From an uncultured Burkholderiales bacterium (GTDB lineage: Bacteria > Pseudomonadota > Gammaproteobacteria > Burkholderiales > Burkholderiaceae_C), in assembly GCA_903870145.1 (NCBI GenBank), contig CAIQBO010000035.1, positions 62,001-126,000 on the forward strand: a stretch of DNA of 64,000 nt. Direction: 5' to 3'. The position numbers were made by a program, and so were the translations under genes. Under the pieces are notes generated by a model. That model saw only the letters and a program-made list of their open reading frames with translations. It did not search any database and was not told where the DNA came from. Shown one piece after another: positions 51,788-60,838 of the stretch; positions within the stretch are counted from its first letter, which is position 1, and every line of letters begins with the position of its first letter.

Positions 51788-53419
51788 TCAGGATGAAGCC
51801 GCAATTTCTGACGCATTGGGGCTCCCCGCTGCAAGCCCTAAACTGCCAGGGTTCATCAAACCGTGAGGGTCCAAGGCTTGTTTGAGGGCAAGTACCAACT
51901 GCCGTGTGTTGGGCTGAAGCCGTTGAAGATAAGGATAGGCGCGGCCATGCTGAAAATGAACAGCACCAAACGAGTCTAGGCACTGCGTGACCTCTGTCCA
52001 GAGTTGACTGACCAGGGCATGGGCAGCGGGAGACGGTGGGCGTTTCTGCCAAGCCGCCGTCAGGCTTGTTCCCAGCACATCCACATGGATAGGCAGGATT
52101 TCATCGGGCCAATAAAAGCAGGGCTCGAATAAAAACGCACGGTCTAAATTGGCTGTCAAAGGGGAGTAGACAATGTTGTGCGTTTGCATTTCCTTGGCGT
52201 GCGCTGCAATTAAAGTTTCAATGCTGCGCACCACCTCTTGCGCCTTAGACAGCGGCACGATGCCATGTACGGGCACCCACCGGTCGCCGTTGTAGCCCAG
52301 TACCGAACGCAGGGGCTGAAATGGCTGAGCGCGAAGCACCGTGGGGACGGAGGCGGGTTGGACTACGCCCTGGTGCGCAACAGCGATCTGGGCCACCCGT
52401 GCCAGACGCCCGTCAACATGAGCCTGGCTGTCACCATCCAAGGCCAAGTGGATCGAGTAGGGGTGCACCGCAAGGTACTGCGTGCCCGTCAAGGCCAGAC
52501 TGGCCGCGCTTTTCAGACCCGAGATCAAATCGGGAGCTGCCCGAGTGATTCGACTGAGTGTTTGAAGACCGGTGGCCAGTTTGTTGCCGGTCTGGGCGGA
52601 GTGGACAGCTTTGAATGCATCGATGCCGAAGCACTCTGAGCCCAGGCCTTGGCGCATCAAGTCAATTTGTGCGCCCACCATGTCTGCCAGTGTTGGAAAG
52701 CCAAAGGAGGCATAACCTTGAGCCGCAGGCACAGGAATCAACCTCAGCGTGGCCTGGGCTTTGATGCCCATGGCGCCCGCGTCCCCCAAAAATAAACCCG
52801 TCAAGTCAGGCCCGCCCCAGCGCGCAAAGGGCGATGCCCCCGAGAAGCCCGCACTTCCAGTGTGCAGCAACTCGCCATTGGCAAGCACCACGCTCAAAGA
52901 CAGAACCGATTCGGCGGCGCTGCCGTGTTGCCCTGCGCCAAAGAACATGCTGTTTTGCGACAAGGCGCCACCCACTGTGGCGCGCAAGCCCGACAAGGGG
53001 CCTGCGTAGGGCGTGGTGTAGCCGCTGCCGCTCAGTGCGTCCCGCACTTGTGCCCAAGTGCAACCGGCCTCTAGCGTGATGTACAGGTCGTGGGTGTTGA
53101 CTTCAACAACACGGTTCATGCGCGACAAGTCAATGCACGCATAAGCTTGAGCAGGCAAATAGCCGCCGGTGTAGGACATGCCCCCGCCACGCGGCGCCAA
53201 TGCCAAGCCGGCGCAGTGGATGCTGGCGCTGGCGCTGGCCAAGGAGGCCGAACTGCGCGGGTACAAGATGAACTGTGGCAGCTGCGGAGACTGGAAAAAA
53301 ATGTCGTGTGCGGCCAACTGCAGGGCGGCAACATCCTCAACGACGGCGTCAGTTCCACAAACAAGCCGCAGCGCATGGGGCAAGTCTTTGAGATGCTCGG
53401 TTTTCGGAATGATTGCCAT
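51788..53419 (-). CDS. FAD-linked oxidase of the vanillyl-alcohol oxidase type
   Basis: 543 residues. The PCMH-type FAD domain shows APRGGGMSYTGGYLPAQAYACIDLSRMNRVVEV, LEAGCTWAQVRDALSGSGYTTPYAGPLSGLRATVGGALSQ and an AMGIKAQATLRLIP segment. The C-terminal end PHGLMNPGSLGL matches VAO/p-cresol-methylhydroxylase/D-lactate dehydrogenase enzymes. It likely oxidises a hydroxyl or activated C-H of the imported compound. It is the first gene of the TRAP operon, following an operator/promoter pair at 53464-53508. No cytochrome partner is next to it. Confidence 0.85.
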   Translation of the reverse strand: MAIIPKTEHLKDLPHALRLVCGTDAVVEDVAALQLAAHDIFFQSPQLPQFILYPRSSASLASASASIHCAGLALAPRGGGMSYTGGYLPAQAYACIDLSRMNRVVEVNTHDLYITLEAGCTWAQVRDALSGSGYTTPYAGPLSGLRATVGGALSQNSMFFGAGQHGSAAESVLSLSVVLANGELLHTGSAGFSGASPFARWGGPDLTGLFLGDAGAMGIKAQATLRLIPVPAAQGYASFGFPTLADMVGAQIDLMRQGLGSECFGIDAFKAVHSAQTGNKLATGLQTLSRITRAAPDLISGLKSAASLALTGTQYLAVHPYSIHLALDGDSQAHVDGRLARVAQIAVAHQGVVQPASVPTVLRAQPFQPLRSVLGYNGDRWVPVHGIVPLSKAQEVVRSIETLIAAHAKEMQTHNIVYSPLTANLDRAFLFEPCFYWPDEILPIHVDVLGTSLTAAWQKRPPSPAAHALVSQLWTEVTQCLDSFGAVHFQHGRAYPYLQRLQPNTRQLVLALKQALDPHGLMNPGSLGLAAGSPNASEIAASS

Positions 53420-53463
53420 CAATAAGGCCGCTTTGAGAATTGGAGGGCGCTGGGGTTCTAGAT

Positions 53464-53475
53464 TTGTCCGTACAA
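53464..53475. promoter_or_regulatory. GntR-type operator copy C
   Basis: TTGTCCGTACAA, which reads TTGTACGGACAA on the minus strand. It lies four bases after the -10 box of the TRAP-operon promoter, as copy B lies directly after its -10 box. Confidence 0.78.
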
Positions 53476-53479
53476 CTTT

Positions 53480-53508
53480 ATGCTAAAGAGCCAAGGCAAT
53501 CTTGTCAA
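53480..53508 (-). promoter_or_regulatory. Sigma-70 promoter of the FAD oxidase-TRAP operon
   Basis: On the minus strand, TTGACA (53508-53503), 17 bases, TAGCAT (53485-53480), then the GntR-type operator. The -35 box is perfect and the -10 box has four of six consensus bases. The rest of the 53423-53581 gap contains no gene that I see. Confidence 0.72.
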
Positions 53509-53581
53509 GAAAAATCGCACGGGAAAAATGAAAAACACAGTCGCACGTAACACTGCGCTATGCGGCTTTTCGCAGGAAACG

Positions 53582-54328
53582 CTAGCTCGATTCGTGTTTG
53601 AGAATGGTGGTGTAGCGAAACATGTCAGATCGGTGCAGCGATATCGCTACGGCAATCAGTTTTCCCTTGCGGTCGTAGTAGGTACGGCTGGCGCGCAGGG
53701 AAGGAGAATTTTTGGTGACATTCAGCTGAGCCGCAGTGACTGCATCCAGCGCGACAGCCTCGAAAGTTTGTTCAATCCGCCCAAGCGTGCGCGAATCAAG
53801 CAAAGCAAGCAACACGGGTAAAGCGCTGGAGGGGTTGAGAAGTTTTTCGCGTCGTCCAGGCGTCTGGGGGGGGAAGTACAAATGTGTCAGCGCAAAGGGG
53901 CGGCCAGCCTCGCCGTGCTCGCCTCGCTCGCTGCGCAAAGCTTGTAATTCGATGCAGAAAGTTCCGCTTGCGCAGCCCAAGCGGGCGGCCATGACTTGAC
54001 TGACGGGGGTTTCATTGGCTTTCAGCAGTTGCAAACGGCTTTCCTTGCCGTATTGATGCAAGTCTTCAATGCTGTCGACAACTTGCCGATAACGCACAGG
54101 AGGTTTATCTGAGATGACCACCGAGCCCGAGCCTTGACGGCGCACAATCAGGCCGCTTTCTTCAAGAATTCTCAAGCCTTCACGCACCGTGTGTCGACTG
54201 ACTTTCAGTTGTTCGCACAACTCAGCTTCTGCAGGCAAGGCAGAGCCAACCGAAAATTTCTTTTTGACGATGTCGTTGATCAGTGCGTCAGCAATGGCGC
54301 GGTAACGAGGGATTTTGGGCAGGGTCAC
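53582..54328 (-). CDS. GntR family (HutC/UTRA subgroup) transcriptional regulator
   Basis: 248 residues from a GTG giving a start close to TLPKIPRYRAIADALINDIV. The winged helix-turn-helix reads LPAEAELCEQLKVSRHTVREGLRILEESGLIVRRQGSGSVV. The C-terminal part ending near the tyrosine-rich SRTYYDRKGKLIAVAISLHRSDMFRYT is the UTRA ligand-binding domain. The gene lies third after DUF1838 and the CoA-transferase. Four TTGTCCGKACAA-type palindromes at the island promoters are its likely sites, including one upstream of its own operon (autoregulation). The true start could be an in-frame codon further up inside the preceding gene. Confidence 0.85.
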   Translation of the reverse strand: MTLPKIPRYRAIADALINDIVKKKFSVGSALPAEAELCEQLKVSRHTVREGLRILEESGLIVRRQGSGSVVISDKPPVRYRQVVDSIEDLHQYGKESRLQLLKANETPVSQVMAARLGCASGTFCIELQALRSERGEHGEAGRPFALTHLYFPPQTPGRREKLLNPSSALPVLLALLDSRTLGRIEQTFEAVALDAVTAAQLNVTKNSPSLRASRTYYDRKGKLIAVAISLHRSDMFRYTTILKHESS

Positions 54329-54347
54329 GCTGGAACAGTTCAAAAAA

Positions 54348-55652
54348 TCAGAGGTTTCTGCGAAGTGTACGCCACGCTTGGTGTAAGTGTTCACGGTGCT
54401 CAGGGGCGGCAATGGCAATCAGTGCAAGGGCGCGATCATCAAGTCCCAAGTGCCGCAGGTGTGCCGCACCGTGCTCTGTGACCACCGTGTCCACATCTGA
54501 GCGCGACATGCTGACGGCTGAGGGATCTAACATCGGGACAATGCGCGACTGCTGCGCGCGCCCGGCCAAAGCAGTGGCCGCAACGATGCCCATTCCTCCT
54601 TGGCTGGCACGTGCGCCACGCGTTAAGTCAACCAAACCGCCGATGCCGCTGACTTGCCGCCCTTTCAAGGTGGCGCAATTGACTTGTCCCAAAAGATCAA
54701 TCTCCAGAGCAGAGTTGATCGCCTTCAAATGCGGCAGGCCAGCCAGAGTGGCGTAGTCATGGGTATGGCTGACTGGGGAGAACTGCACCAGGCAAGGATC
54801 TGAAACCGCTTGGTACAGCGCCGCGCTTCCGATTGCCATGCCTGTGCAAACGGGGGGTGAATGCACTGAGGACAAAAGCAAACTGCCGCTTTCGATCAAG
54901 CCCAACAATGCATCTGAGACCATGCCCGAATGCACCTTCAAATGCCGATGTGATGTGAGCGCGCCCATCACTTCGGCCTGCAAACGGCCCAAGCCAAATT
55001 GCAGGGTGTCGCCATCGCTTACAAGTTGTGCCACTTGCTTTGCCACTGCGCTCAGCGCAGGGTTGCCGGTGCCTGGGGCAATGCTCAATGGCGGCAGGGC
55101 CGCCTGGGCCCAGGCGTTGATGCGTGAGACAGGAACAAAGGGGCCACGAGTGCGCGGCAGCATGGGGTTCATGTGCGCTAGAACGATCGCGTCTGAATGA
55201 ATCGCTTGCATGACCGAAGGTGTGAAATCGGCGGCTAAAGACAAGCTGCAATGACCCTGATCATCGGGACTGGCCAAATGTAGCATCACAATATCAAAGC
55301 GGCCTGGTTGACTGAGGTAGCGAGCGATCTCGCTGTAGTGCAAGGGCAAGTAGTCCAGCGCACCACGCTGCCAACTGGCATGAAATTCGGGAGATAAAAA
55401 GAAAGAGGTGGCTTTGGCTTGAGGGTGCAAAGCTGAAGGATCAAAGCGGTTCACGCCCGGAATCCAAGCGCCACAAAATGAAACGCCTGCTGCAACCTCT
55501 GGCTGCTCAAGTAACCATTGTTGAAACAACGGAGACTGACCTGCGCAGCCCGGCCAGTAGACGCTCGCGCCAGGGCGCAGGAAATGACACAGGTCTTGGG
55601 GGCTTAATTGCTTGGGCATGAAGCTGTCGAATGAAAGAGAGACAAGCGGCAT
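54348..55652 (-). CDS. Acetyl-CoA hydrolase/4-hydroxybutyrate CoA-transferase family protein
   Basis: 434 residues from the ATG giving MPLVSLSFDSFM. INSALEIDLLGQVNCATL contains the expected catalytic glutamate, followed by VSGIGGLVDLTRGARASQGGMGIVA and VTEHGAAHLRHLGLDDRALALI. These are typical of class I CoA-transferases such as 4-hydroxybutyrate- and acetate-linked forms. It probably loads CoA onto a pathway acid. A second ATG (MPKQLSPQ) 33 bases downstream is possible. It lies 19 bases upstream of the regulator gene on the same strand. Confidence 0.88.
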   Translation of the reverse strand: MPLVSLSFDSFMPKQLSPQDLCHFLRPGASVYWPGCAGQSPLFQQWLLEQPEVAAGVSFCGAWIPGVNRFDPSALHPQAKATSFFLSPEFHASWQRGALDYLPLHYSEIARYLSQPGRFDIVMLHLASPDDQGHCSLSLAADFTPSVMQAIHSDAIVLAHMNPMLPRTRGPFVPVSRINAWAQAALPPLSIAPGTGNPALSAVAKQVAQLVSDGDTLQFGLGRLQAEVMGALTSHRHLKVHSGMVSDALLGLIESGSLLLSSVHSPPVCTGMAIGSAALYQAVSDPCLVQFSPVSHTHDYATLAGLPHLKAINSALEIDLLGQVNCATLKGRQVSGIGGLVDLTRGARASQGGMGIVAATALAGRAQQSRIVPMLDPSAVSMSRSDVDTVVTEHGAAHLRHLGLDDRALALIAIAAPEHREHLHQAWRTLRRNL

Positions 55653-55677
55653 GGGTCCGCGGTCTTCACAGAAGATC

Positions 55678-56553
55678 TCACTTTTTGTTGCTTTGTTGCT
55701 TTTTGTAGTAAGTCCAGCTGGTTTCGTTCGGACTTGTAAAAGTTGTGGGTGAGCTTTGGTATTGTGGATAGTGCGCGCGCGTGTACTCTCGCAGATCCAG
55801 GGGCAACTCGTCGAAGCTGGAAAACTTTTTACCATGCCCGCTGTAGAGCAGGTAGCCAGGGCGGGTGCCCATTTTCATCCAAGGCAACCACGGACCGGTG
55901 CGAGACCATGAGTAGGTAATCGGAACACTGCTCGTTTGGGGATCGTTCAGGTCAGAGGCTTTGGCGAAAAAAGTGAAATGCTCAGACGCCAAATAGGTCG
56001 GCCCGGTGGACTCAGCAGGAAATTCGGCAGGCAGCAGTGCGTTGGGGTAGGCCAGCGGAATATCAAGCCTTAAAAAAATGTCGTTGCCGCTTTGCATGAA
56101 TGGAAAGCGACCCACCTCGCCTGGCTTGGTGGCGGAGTAGCGAGAGTTGACGGGGTCGTTGGCGACTTGCACAACGGTGTTGGTTTCTTGTGTGAAGGGG
56201 TTAACCCATTTGCTCAGGACTTCCCCGCTGGCCAGGTCTTTGTAATAAGCCACCTCCCGCGTGATGAACTGCGCACTGCCGTCTTCGAGCTTGACAAAGC
56301 GGCCCACGTTAAAGCCGTCGAGCCGCATGATAGGGCGTGGCCGCTCACCGGGCACCACGGCGAACAGGGTGACCCACCAGTTGGCAAAGGCCTCGCGCCC
56401 GTCGTTGCTCGCACGCATGCGCATGAACGAGTCTAACTGTCCGGTAGCTGAGCTCAAGTCCAAGGCTGCGGCATTGCCGGAAAAGCCCAGTGTGCCAGCC
56501 CAAAAGCCAGCCAGCATGGCCCAAAGAGCGATGTGTCGAGGATGAAGTGACAT
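55678..56553 (-). CDS. DUF1838 family exported protein
   Basis: 291 residues. A signal peptide (WAMLAGFWAGTLGFSGNAAA) leads into GQLDSFMRMRASNDGREAFANWWVTLFAVVPGERPRPIMRLDGFN, which I recognise as DUF1838. Many aromatics (WSRTGPWLPWMKMGTRPGYLLYSG) and a lysine-rich C-terminus are seen. The family often occurs beside catabolic genes and has no established activity; a role in periplasmic handling of an aromatic or steroid-like substrate is only a guess. AGGAA precedes the ATG. It is the first gene of the operon with the CoA-transferase and regulator, divergent from the methyltransferase operon across operator copy D. Confidence 0.82.
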   Translation of the reverse strand: MSLHPRHIALWAMLAGFWAGTLGFSGNAAALDLSSATGQLDSFMRMRASNDGREAFANWWVTLFAVVPGERPRPIMRLDGFNVGRFVKLEDGSAQFITREVAYYKDLASGEVLSKWVNPFTQETNTVVQVANDPVNSRYSATKPGEVGRFPFMQSGNDIFLRLDIPLAYPNALLPAEFPAESTGPTYLASEHFTFFAKASDLNDPQTSSVPITYSWSRTGPWLPWMKMGTRPGYLLYSGHGKKFSSFDELPLDLREYTRAHYPQYQSSPTTFTSPNETSWTYYKKQQSNKK

Positions 56554-56617
56554 GTGGTTTCCTGATTCAAGGCGGGACCTGGAAGGAGGCAGCTGATCCA
56601 GATCAAAAAAGTTAAAG

Positions 56618-56629
56618 TTGTCCGTACAA
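56618..56629. promoter_or_regulatory. GntR-type operator copy D
   Basis: TTGTCCGTACAA, identical to copy C. It lies in the 152-base gap between divergent DUF1838 and methyltransferase genes, so one bound repressor could control both operons, including the regulator gene itself. I do not see a consensus promoter in this gap. Confidence 0.78.
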
Positions 56630-56705
56630 CTGAAAACGAACCGATGTTATCATCAATTCATGCCCCGCTCTTGAGGGCTAGAGACATATGGAAGGAACTT
56701 TTCCA

Positions 56706-57920
56706 ATGACAAACCCATCACCCCCCCAGCCCAGCTGGCGGCAAATTGGCCGGCACGCGGTGTTTCCCAATGCGACACATGACGAGGTGGCTCGGTTTGA
56801 TTTCTTGATGCGGCTGAACATGCATCTGGCGCAAGCGGTGCAGCCCGGGGTCAAGCTCGCCTATGACACGCGAGTTGCGCCGGCTTTCGCAGCCGAGCAT
56901 GGCCGCCAGCCAGCAGACCGCCATGAGGTGCGCAAGGCGATGCAAAAAGATTTGCATTACCAACTCTGGAGTGCCTTGCGCCGCAACACCATGGAGCAGC
57001 GTCAGCAAGCTGGGCGCAGCGTGGTATTTCGGCAATTGGCGCAGCTCAGAGCCGCAGCTGACAAAATCAACGAAGGCGCGAGCACGCTCAAGCTGGACAG
57101 CAGCATTGTGCAGCCGCGCTACGCCAGCGTGGTGGACATCCATTGCATGCCGGGCAATTACCACACAGAAGAAGTGGCACGCGACATTGCCCCGGGGGCT
57201 AATTACGATGCAGGCTTGTTTGTGACCACGGCTGGCGCCTTGGGCAGTTACTCCGATGGTGGAGGACAGGCGGTGGTGGATTGGCTCAAAAAGAACAAGC
57301 CTGGGTGGTCACCCAAACGCATCTTGGACATTGGATGCACCATTGGCCACAACGCGGTGCCATTGGCGCAAGCCTATCCCGATGCGCAGGTGGTGGCCAT
57401 TGACACGGCAGCCCCGGTGCTCAGATACGGGCATGCAAGAGCTGTGTCTTTGGGTGTTGGCAATATCGAATTTCAGCAAGCCAGTGGCGAGGCGGTGCCA
57501 TTTCAAGAAGGTGAATTTGACTTGGTGACCACCGCCATGTTTTGGCATGAGACCTCCACCAAAGCCATGCCGCGGATCATGAAAGAGGTTCACCGCGTTT
57601 TAGCACCTGGTGGACTAACCCTGCATTTGGAGCAACCGCAGTACCAAAATATGGCGCCGTTTGAAGCGTTCATGCGTGATTGGGACAGCTACAACAACAA
57701 CGAGCCATTTTGGACACGCATGCATGAGGTTGATCTGGACGCGTTGATGACGCAAAGCGGATTTCCAAGTGGCGCGTACTTTGAAACCACGATGCAAGCC
57801 AAGGTCGATCGCACACTTTTTCCCGCACCGGCCGGTTCTGAGCCAGGATCACATGAAGATTACGGTCGCACGCCCAAGTGGACTGCCTTTGGCGCGATCA
57901 AACCAGGAGCACTCGCATGA
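56706..57920 (+). CDS. Class I SAM-dependent methyltransferase with long N-terminal domain
   Basis: 404 residues from the ATG preceded by GGAAGG. Residues 207-211 (LDIGC) begin the SAM-binding motif, followed by AYPDAQVVAIDTAAPVLRYGHARA and later TTAMFWHETSTKAMPRIMKEVHRVLAPGG. The first 190 residues are a helical domain that I do not recognise (LMRLNMHLAQAVQPGVKLAYDTRVAPAF). It could methylate a small molecule of the pathway. It overlaps the next gene by four bases and is under operator copy D. Confidence 0.8.
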   Translation: MTNPSPPQPSWRQIGRHAVFPNATHDEVARFDFLMRLNMHLAQAVQPGVKLAYDTRVAPAFAAEHGRQPADRHEVRKAMQKDLHYQLWSALRRNTMEQRQQAGRSVVFRQLAQLRAAADKINEGASTLKLDSSIVQPRYASVVDIHCMPGNYHTEEVARDIAPGANYDAGLFVTTAGALGSYSDGGGQAVVDWLKKNKPGWSPKRILDIGCTIGHNAVPLAQAYPDAQVVAIDTAAPVLRYGHARAVSLGVGNIEFQQASGEAVPFQEGEFDLVTTAMFWHETSTKAMPRIMKEVHRVLAPGGLTLHLEQPQYQNMAPFEAFMRDWDSYNNNEPFWTRMHEVDLDALMTQSGFPSGAYFETTMQAKVDRTLFPAPAGSEPGSHEDYGRTPKWTAFGAIKPGALA

Positions 57921-58318
57921 GCAGCGCCCACCTTCAAGAGCCTGAAAATCTAGACCCCGTGGTCATGGCCAATCGCCGTGCCAAAGGCAAGCGACCACAA
58001 TTTTTGGACGATCCGGCGGTTGAGCGCGTCATGTCCATTGCAATGAGCGTGGCTGCTGAATTGGCGGTGGCGCGTGAGCGCATTGATACCTTAGAGCGTT
58101 TGCTGGCACAAAAAGGCATTTTGAGCGCGGCAGAAATTGAAGCGTTTCAGCCCGATGCAAAGGCGCAGACTGATCGCAACGATTGGGGCCGCAATTACAT
58201 CGCCCGAGTGCTGCGTGTGGTCGATCAAGACGTTCAAGCCATGGCCGGGGTGCAAGATCCCTCTCTTGAATTGATCATCCAAGAGTTGGGCGCCAATGCA
58301 GAAAAACCTGGCCACTGA
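57917..58318 (+). CDS. Hypothetical coiled-coil partner of the methyltransferase
   Basis: 133 residues, starting in the ATGA overlap with the methyltransferase stop. A predicted helix with heptad-like hydrophobics runs through MSIAMSVAAELAVARERIDTLERLLAQKG, and the C-terminal half is charged. I do not recognise a family. Translational coupling to the methyltransferase suggests that the two proteins form a complex. It ends 19 bases from the convergent CaiB gene. Confidence 0.7.
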   Translation: MSSAHLQEPENLDPVVMANRRAKGKRPQFLDDPAVERVMSIAMSVAAELAVARERIDTLERLLAQKGILSAAEIEAFQPDAKAQTDRNDWGRNYIARVLRVVDQDVQAMAGVQDPSLELIIQELGANAEKPGH

Positions 58319-58336
58319 TAACGGCCTGAGCGTGTC

Positions 58337-59497
58337 TCAGCTTAAAACCCCAGCACTTCGCAAGGATTCAATTTGGGCTGGGGTGTAGCCAGCTTCTTGC
58401 AACACCTCTTGGGTGGAAGCGCCAAGTGCGTCAAGATGGCCGTTGAGCTGGCCGGGCTCGTAGCGAAACTTGATAGGTAAGCCTAAATGGGCTTGCCCGT
58501 TGGGCTGCTCAATGCGCAAGCCGCGGGCCGCTGCGTGCGCACTGTTGATGGCCTCGTGCAAGCTGCGCACAGGGGCCCAAGCAAGGTCTAAAGGGTCCAA
58601 TAAAGCTTGCCATTGGGCCAGTGTTTTTTGCGCAAAGCGCTCGCGCAAGAAAGCCCGCACAGGCTCGTGCGCTGCGCCCGGTGGCTGCAGCGCAATGGGG
58701 ATGAGCGCTTGCCCTTCGAGCGCAGTCAGCAGTGCTTTGACAAATTTAGGTTCACCTCCAGCCAGCGCCAAATGTCTGTCGTCTGCACAGGCGTAGATGG
58801 CGTTGAAAGACGAGCCGCCCCAAGAGCGTTCGTCCTTCACAACCGGCGCACGCTCTTCAGCAAAAACCGGCCCCATCACGTTGGGCGTCCAGGCCAGCAA
58901 CGCGTCATACATGGACATGTCGATGTAGTCGCCAAGCCCTGAAGTTTCTCGCCGAAAAAGCGCCATCAAAATGCCGGACAAAGCCATCAGTGAAGCGGCC
59001 ATATCCGAAGCGGGTACGCCCGGAATTGCGGGCTGACCGTCAGCACCCAAGTTGACAGACAACAGGCCGGCTTCAGCTTGCACAGCCATGTCGTGCGCCG
59101 CTTTGTGCGCCAATGGCCCGACTTGGCCAAAGGCGCTGATGGCGCAATACACAATGCGTGGGTTGACGGCGCGCACGTCTTCATAGCCGATGCCAAGACG
59201 ATCCACCACGCCAGGTCGAAATGCTTCAACGATGACATCGGCATCACACGCCAATTTCAGGAAAACATCACGCGCTTGAGGCGCTTTGAGGTTCAGAACG
59301 ATGCAACGTTTGTGGCGGTGTGTGTTGCGAAACCAAACGCTGTGGCCGTTTTCAGACAAGCCCACATTGCGCACGGGCTCACCTTGAGGGGGCTCGATTT
59401 TGATGACGTTGGCACCGTGGTCGGCCATCATCATGGTCAAGTGGGGGCCTGGTAAAAATTGCGACAGATCTAACACGCGCAAGCCTTGCAGTTTCAT
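58337..59497 (-). CDS. CaiB/BaiF family (class III) CoA-transferase
   Basis: 386 residues. RVLDLSQFLPGPHLTMMMADHGANVIKIEPP is the classical N-terminus. The catalytic aspartate lies in AHDMAVQAEAGLLSVNLGADGQPAIPG, and IDMSMYDALLAWTPNVMG follows. Class III enzymes move CoA between carboxylates such as oxalate, itaconate, succinate or carnitine. It overlaps the amidase gene by four bases. Together with the class I transferase and the ligase it gives three possible CoA-activation routes in one island. Confidence 0.92.
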   Translation of the reverse strand: MKLQGLRVLDLSQFLPGPHLTMMMADHGANVIKIEPPQGEPVRNVGLSENGHSVWFRNTHRHKRCIVLNLKAPQARDVFLKLACDADVIVEAFRPGVVDRLGIGYEDVRAVNPRIVYCAISAFGQVGPLAHKAAHDMAVQAEAGLLSVNLGADGQPAIPGVPASDMAASLMALSGILMALFRRETSGLGDYIDMSMYDALLAWTPNVMGPVFAEERAPVVKDERSWGGSSFNAIYACADDRHLALAGGEPKFVKALLTALEGQALIPIALQPPGAAHEPVRAFLRERFAQKTLAQWQALLDPLDLAWAPVRSLHEAINSAHAAARGLRIEQPNGQAHLGLPIKFRYEPGQLNGHLDALGASTQEVLQEAGYTPAQIESLRSAGVLS

Positions 59498-60831
59498 GCT
59501 GTGCAAACTCCATTTAAATGAAGCGATAAGAGAGTGTTTTCATGTCCCATGGGTGCAATGGACTGCAGACCGCTTGGCAATTGACTTTGTTCTGCCGCAA
59601 GCGGGGTGCTCATGGCGGGCAGGCCCGCCATATTGGCAATGGCGGTGAAGTCGGCTTGGTTGACGGGTGCTGGCGTCTCAAATGAAAACGCACATTGCGG
59701 CGCCGTGGGCAGCAGCATCACATCTCCGTGCTCAAACCAGCGTTCAGTCTCTTCTTTGGCCAAAGCAAAGACTTGCAGTGCCTGCGCCAATGTGGTGGTC
59801 GTCTGTTGTTCGCCGTGACGCATGAAGCGGGCAAGGTCAGGTGAGAACAGGTCAGGATGCTGCGCCCAATCTGCCCGGTGTTCAATCAGCAAATCAGCTT
59901 CAGCCAAAATGAGGCCAGCGCGCCTTGCGCGACCAAACGGATAGTCTGTCAAGCTGATTTCACAGACCTCGTCACCGCGCTGTCGCAAAGCCGTTAAGGC
60001 CTTGCGGTAGGCGCTGGCCACATCTAACGTGACACCCAACGATTCGATATCAGAGGCGGCGACAAAGCGCGGTCGTTGGAGTGCTTGAAAAACAGGCACT
60101 TGGCGCGCATCTGGGCAGTCTGCATCATAGGCACTGATTGACGGCAGGACCAATGCCAGATCGCGCTGTGATCGTGTCAAGGTGCCGATGTGGTCCAGCA
60201 ATCGGCAACAGGCCACCGAGCCTTGCGTCGAGACTTTGCCAAAACTAGCTTTGAATCCGACCACGCCGCAGTAGGCAGCAGGAATGCGCACTGAGCCCAT
60301 CGTGTCAGTGCCAAGGGCCAATGCACACAGCCCCGCCGCCACAGCGGTGGCTGACCCGCCACTGGAGCCGCCGGGTGTGAAGCCGGCACGCAGCGGATTC
60401 TCGCAGCGCCCAAAATGAGGGTTGTCGTTGGTGGCGCCCAATGCTGCTTCATGCATGTTCAGCTTGCCCATGACCAGCATGCCTGCTTGCCGAAGTTGGC
60501 GCACCACAAAAGAGTCACGGGTGGCCATGCGTGCGCGCCGCGTTGCCATGCCCGCAGTGGTGGGCATGCCCATCACATCGATGTTGTCTTTGACGGCCAA
60601 GCTCAGTCCATCCAGGGGCCCAAGCAGCTTGCCATGTTTGCGCCGCGCATCGCTCTTTGCCGCATCACGCAGGGCACCTTCATCATCGATGTGCAGGTAA
60701 GCATTTAACACAGGGTTGCGCGCATGGATGCGCTTTAACAAAGTGTGGGTCAATTCAAGGCTGGTGCAAACGCCGCTTGAAAGCGCGTGTGATTGCGCGC
60801 TGAGGTCTTGCATCGAAAGTGAATTCAACAT
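59494..60831 (-). CDS. Amidase signature family protein
   Basis: 445 residues. The Ser-cisSer-Lys triad is visible: Lys in LAVKDNIDVMG, the first serine in GFTPGGSSGGSATAVAAGL, and the nucleophile in GTDTMGSVRIPAAYCG. These enzymes hydrolyse amides such as indoleacetamide, malonamate or N-acyl compounds. It lies between the CoA-ligase gene (7-base gap) and the CaiB gene (4-base overlap). Its presence and that of the PuuE-like hydrolase suggest a nitrogen-containing substrate. Confidence 0.9.
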   Translation of the reverse strand: MLNSLSMQDLSAQSHALSSGVCTSLELTHTLLKRIHARNPVLNAYLHIDDEGALRDAAKSDARRKHGKLLGPLDGLSLAVKDNIDVMGMPTTAGMATRRARMATRDSFVVRQLRQAGMLVMGKLNMHEAALGATNDNPHFGRCENPLRAGFTPGGSSGGSATAVAAGLCALALGTDTMGSVRIPAAYCGVVGFKASFGKVSTQGSVACCRLLDHIGTLTRSQRDLALVLPSISAYDADCPDARQVPVFQALQRPRFVAASDIESLGVTLDVASAYRKALTALRQRGDEVCEISLTDYPFGRARRAGLILAEADLLIEHRADWAQHPDLFSPDLARFMRHGEQQTTTTLAQALQVFALAKEETERWFEHGDVMLLPTAPQCAFSFETPAPVNQADFTAIANMAGLPAMSTPLAAEQSQLPSGLQSIAPMGHENTLLSLHLNGVCTA

Positions 60832-60838
60832 GGCAGTG

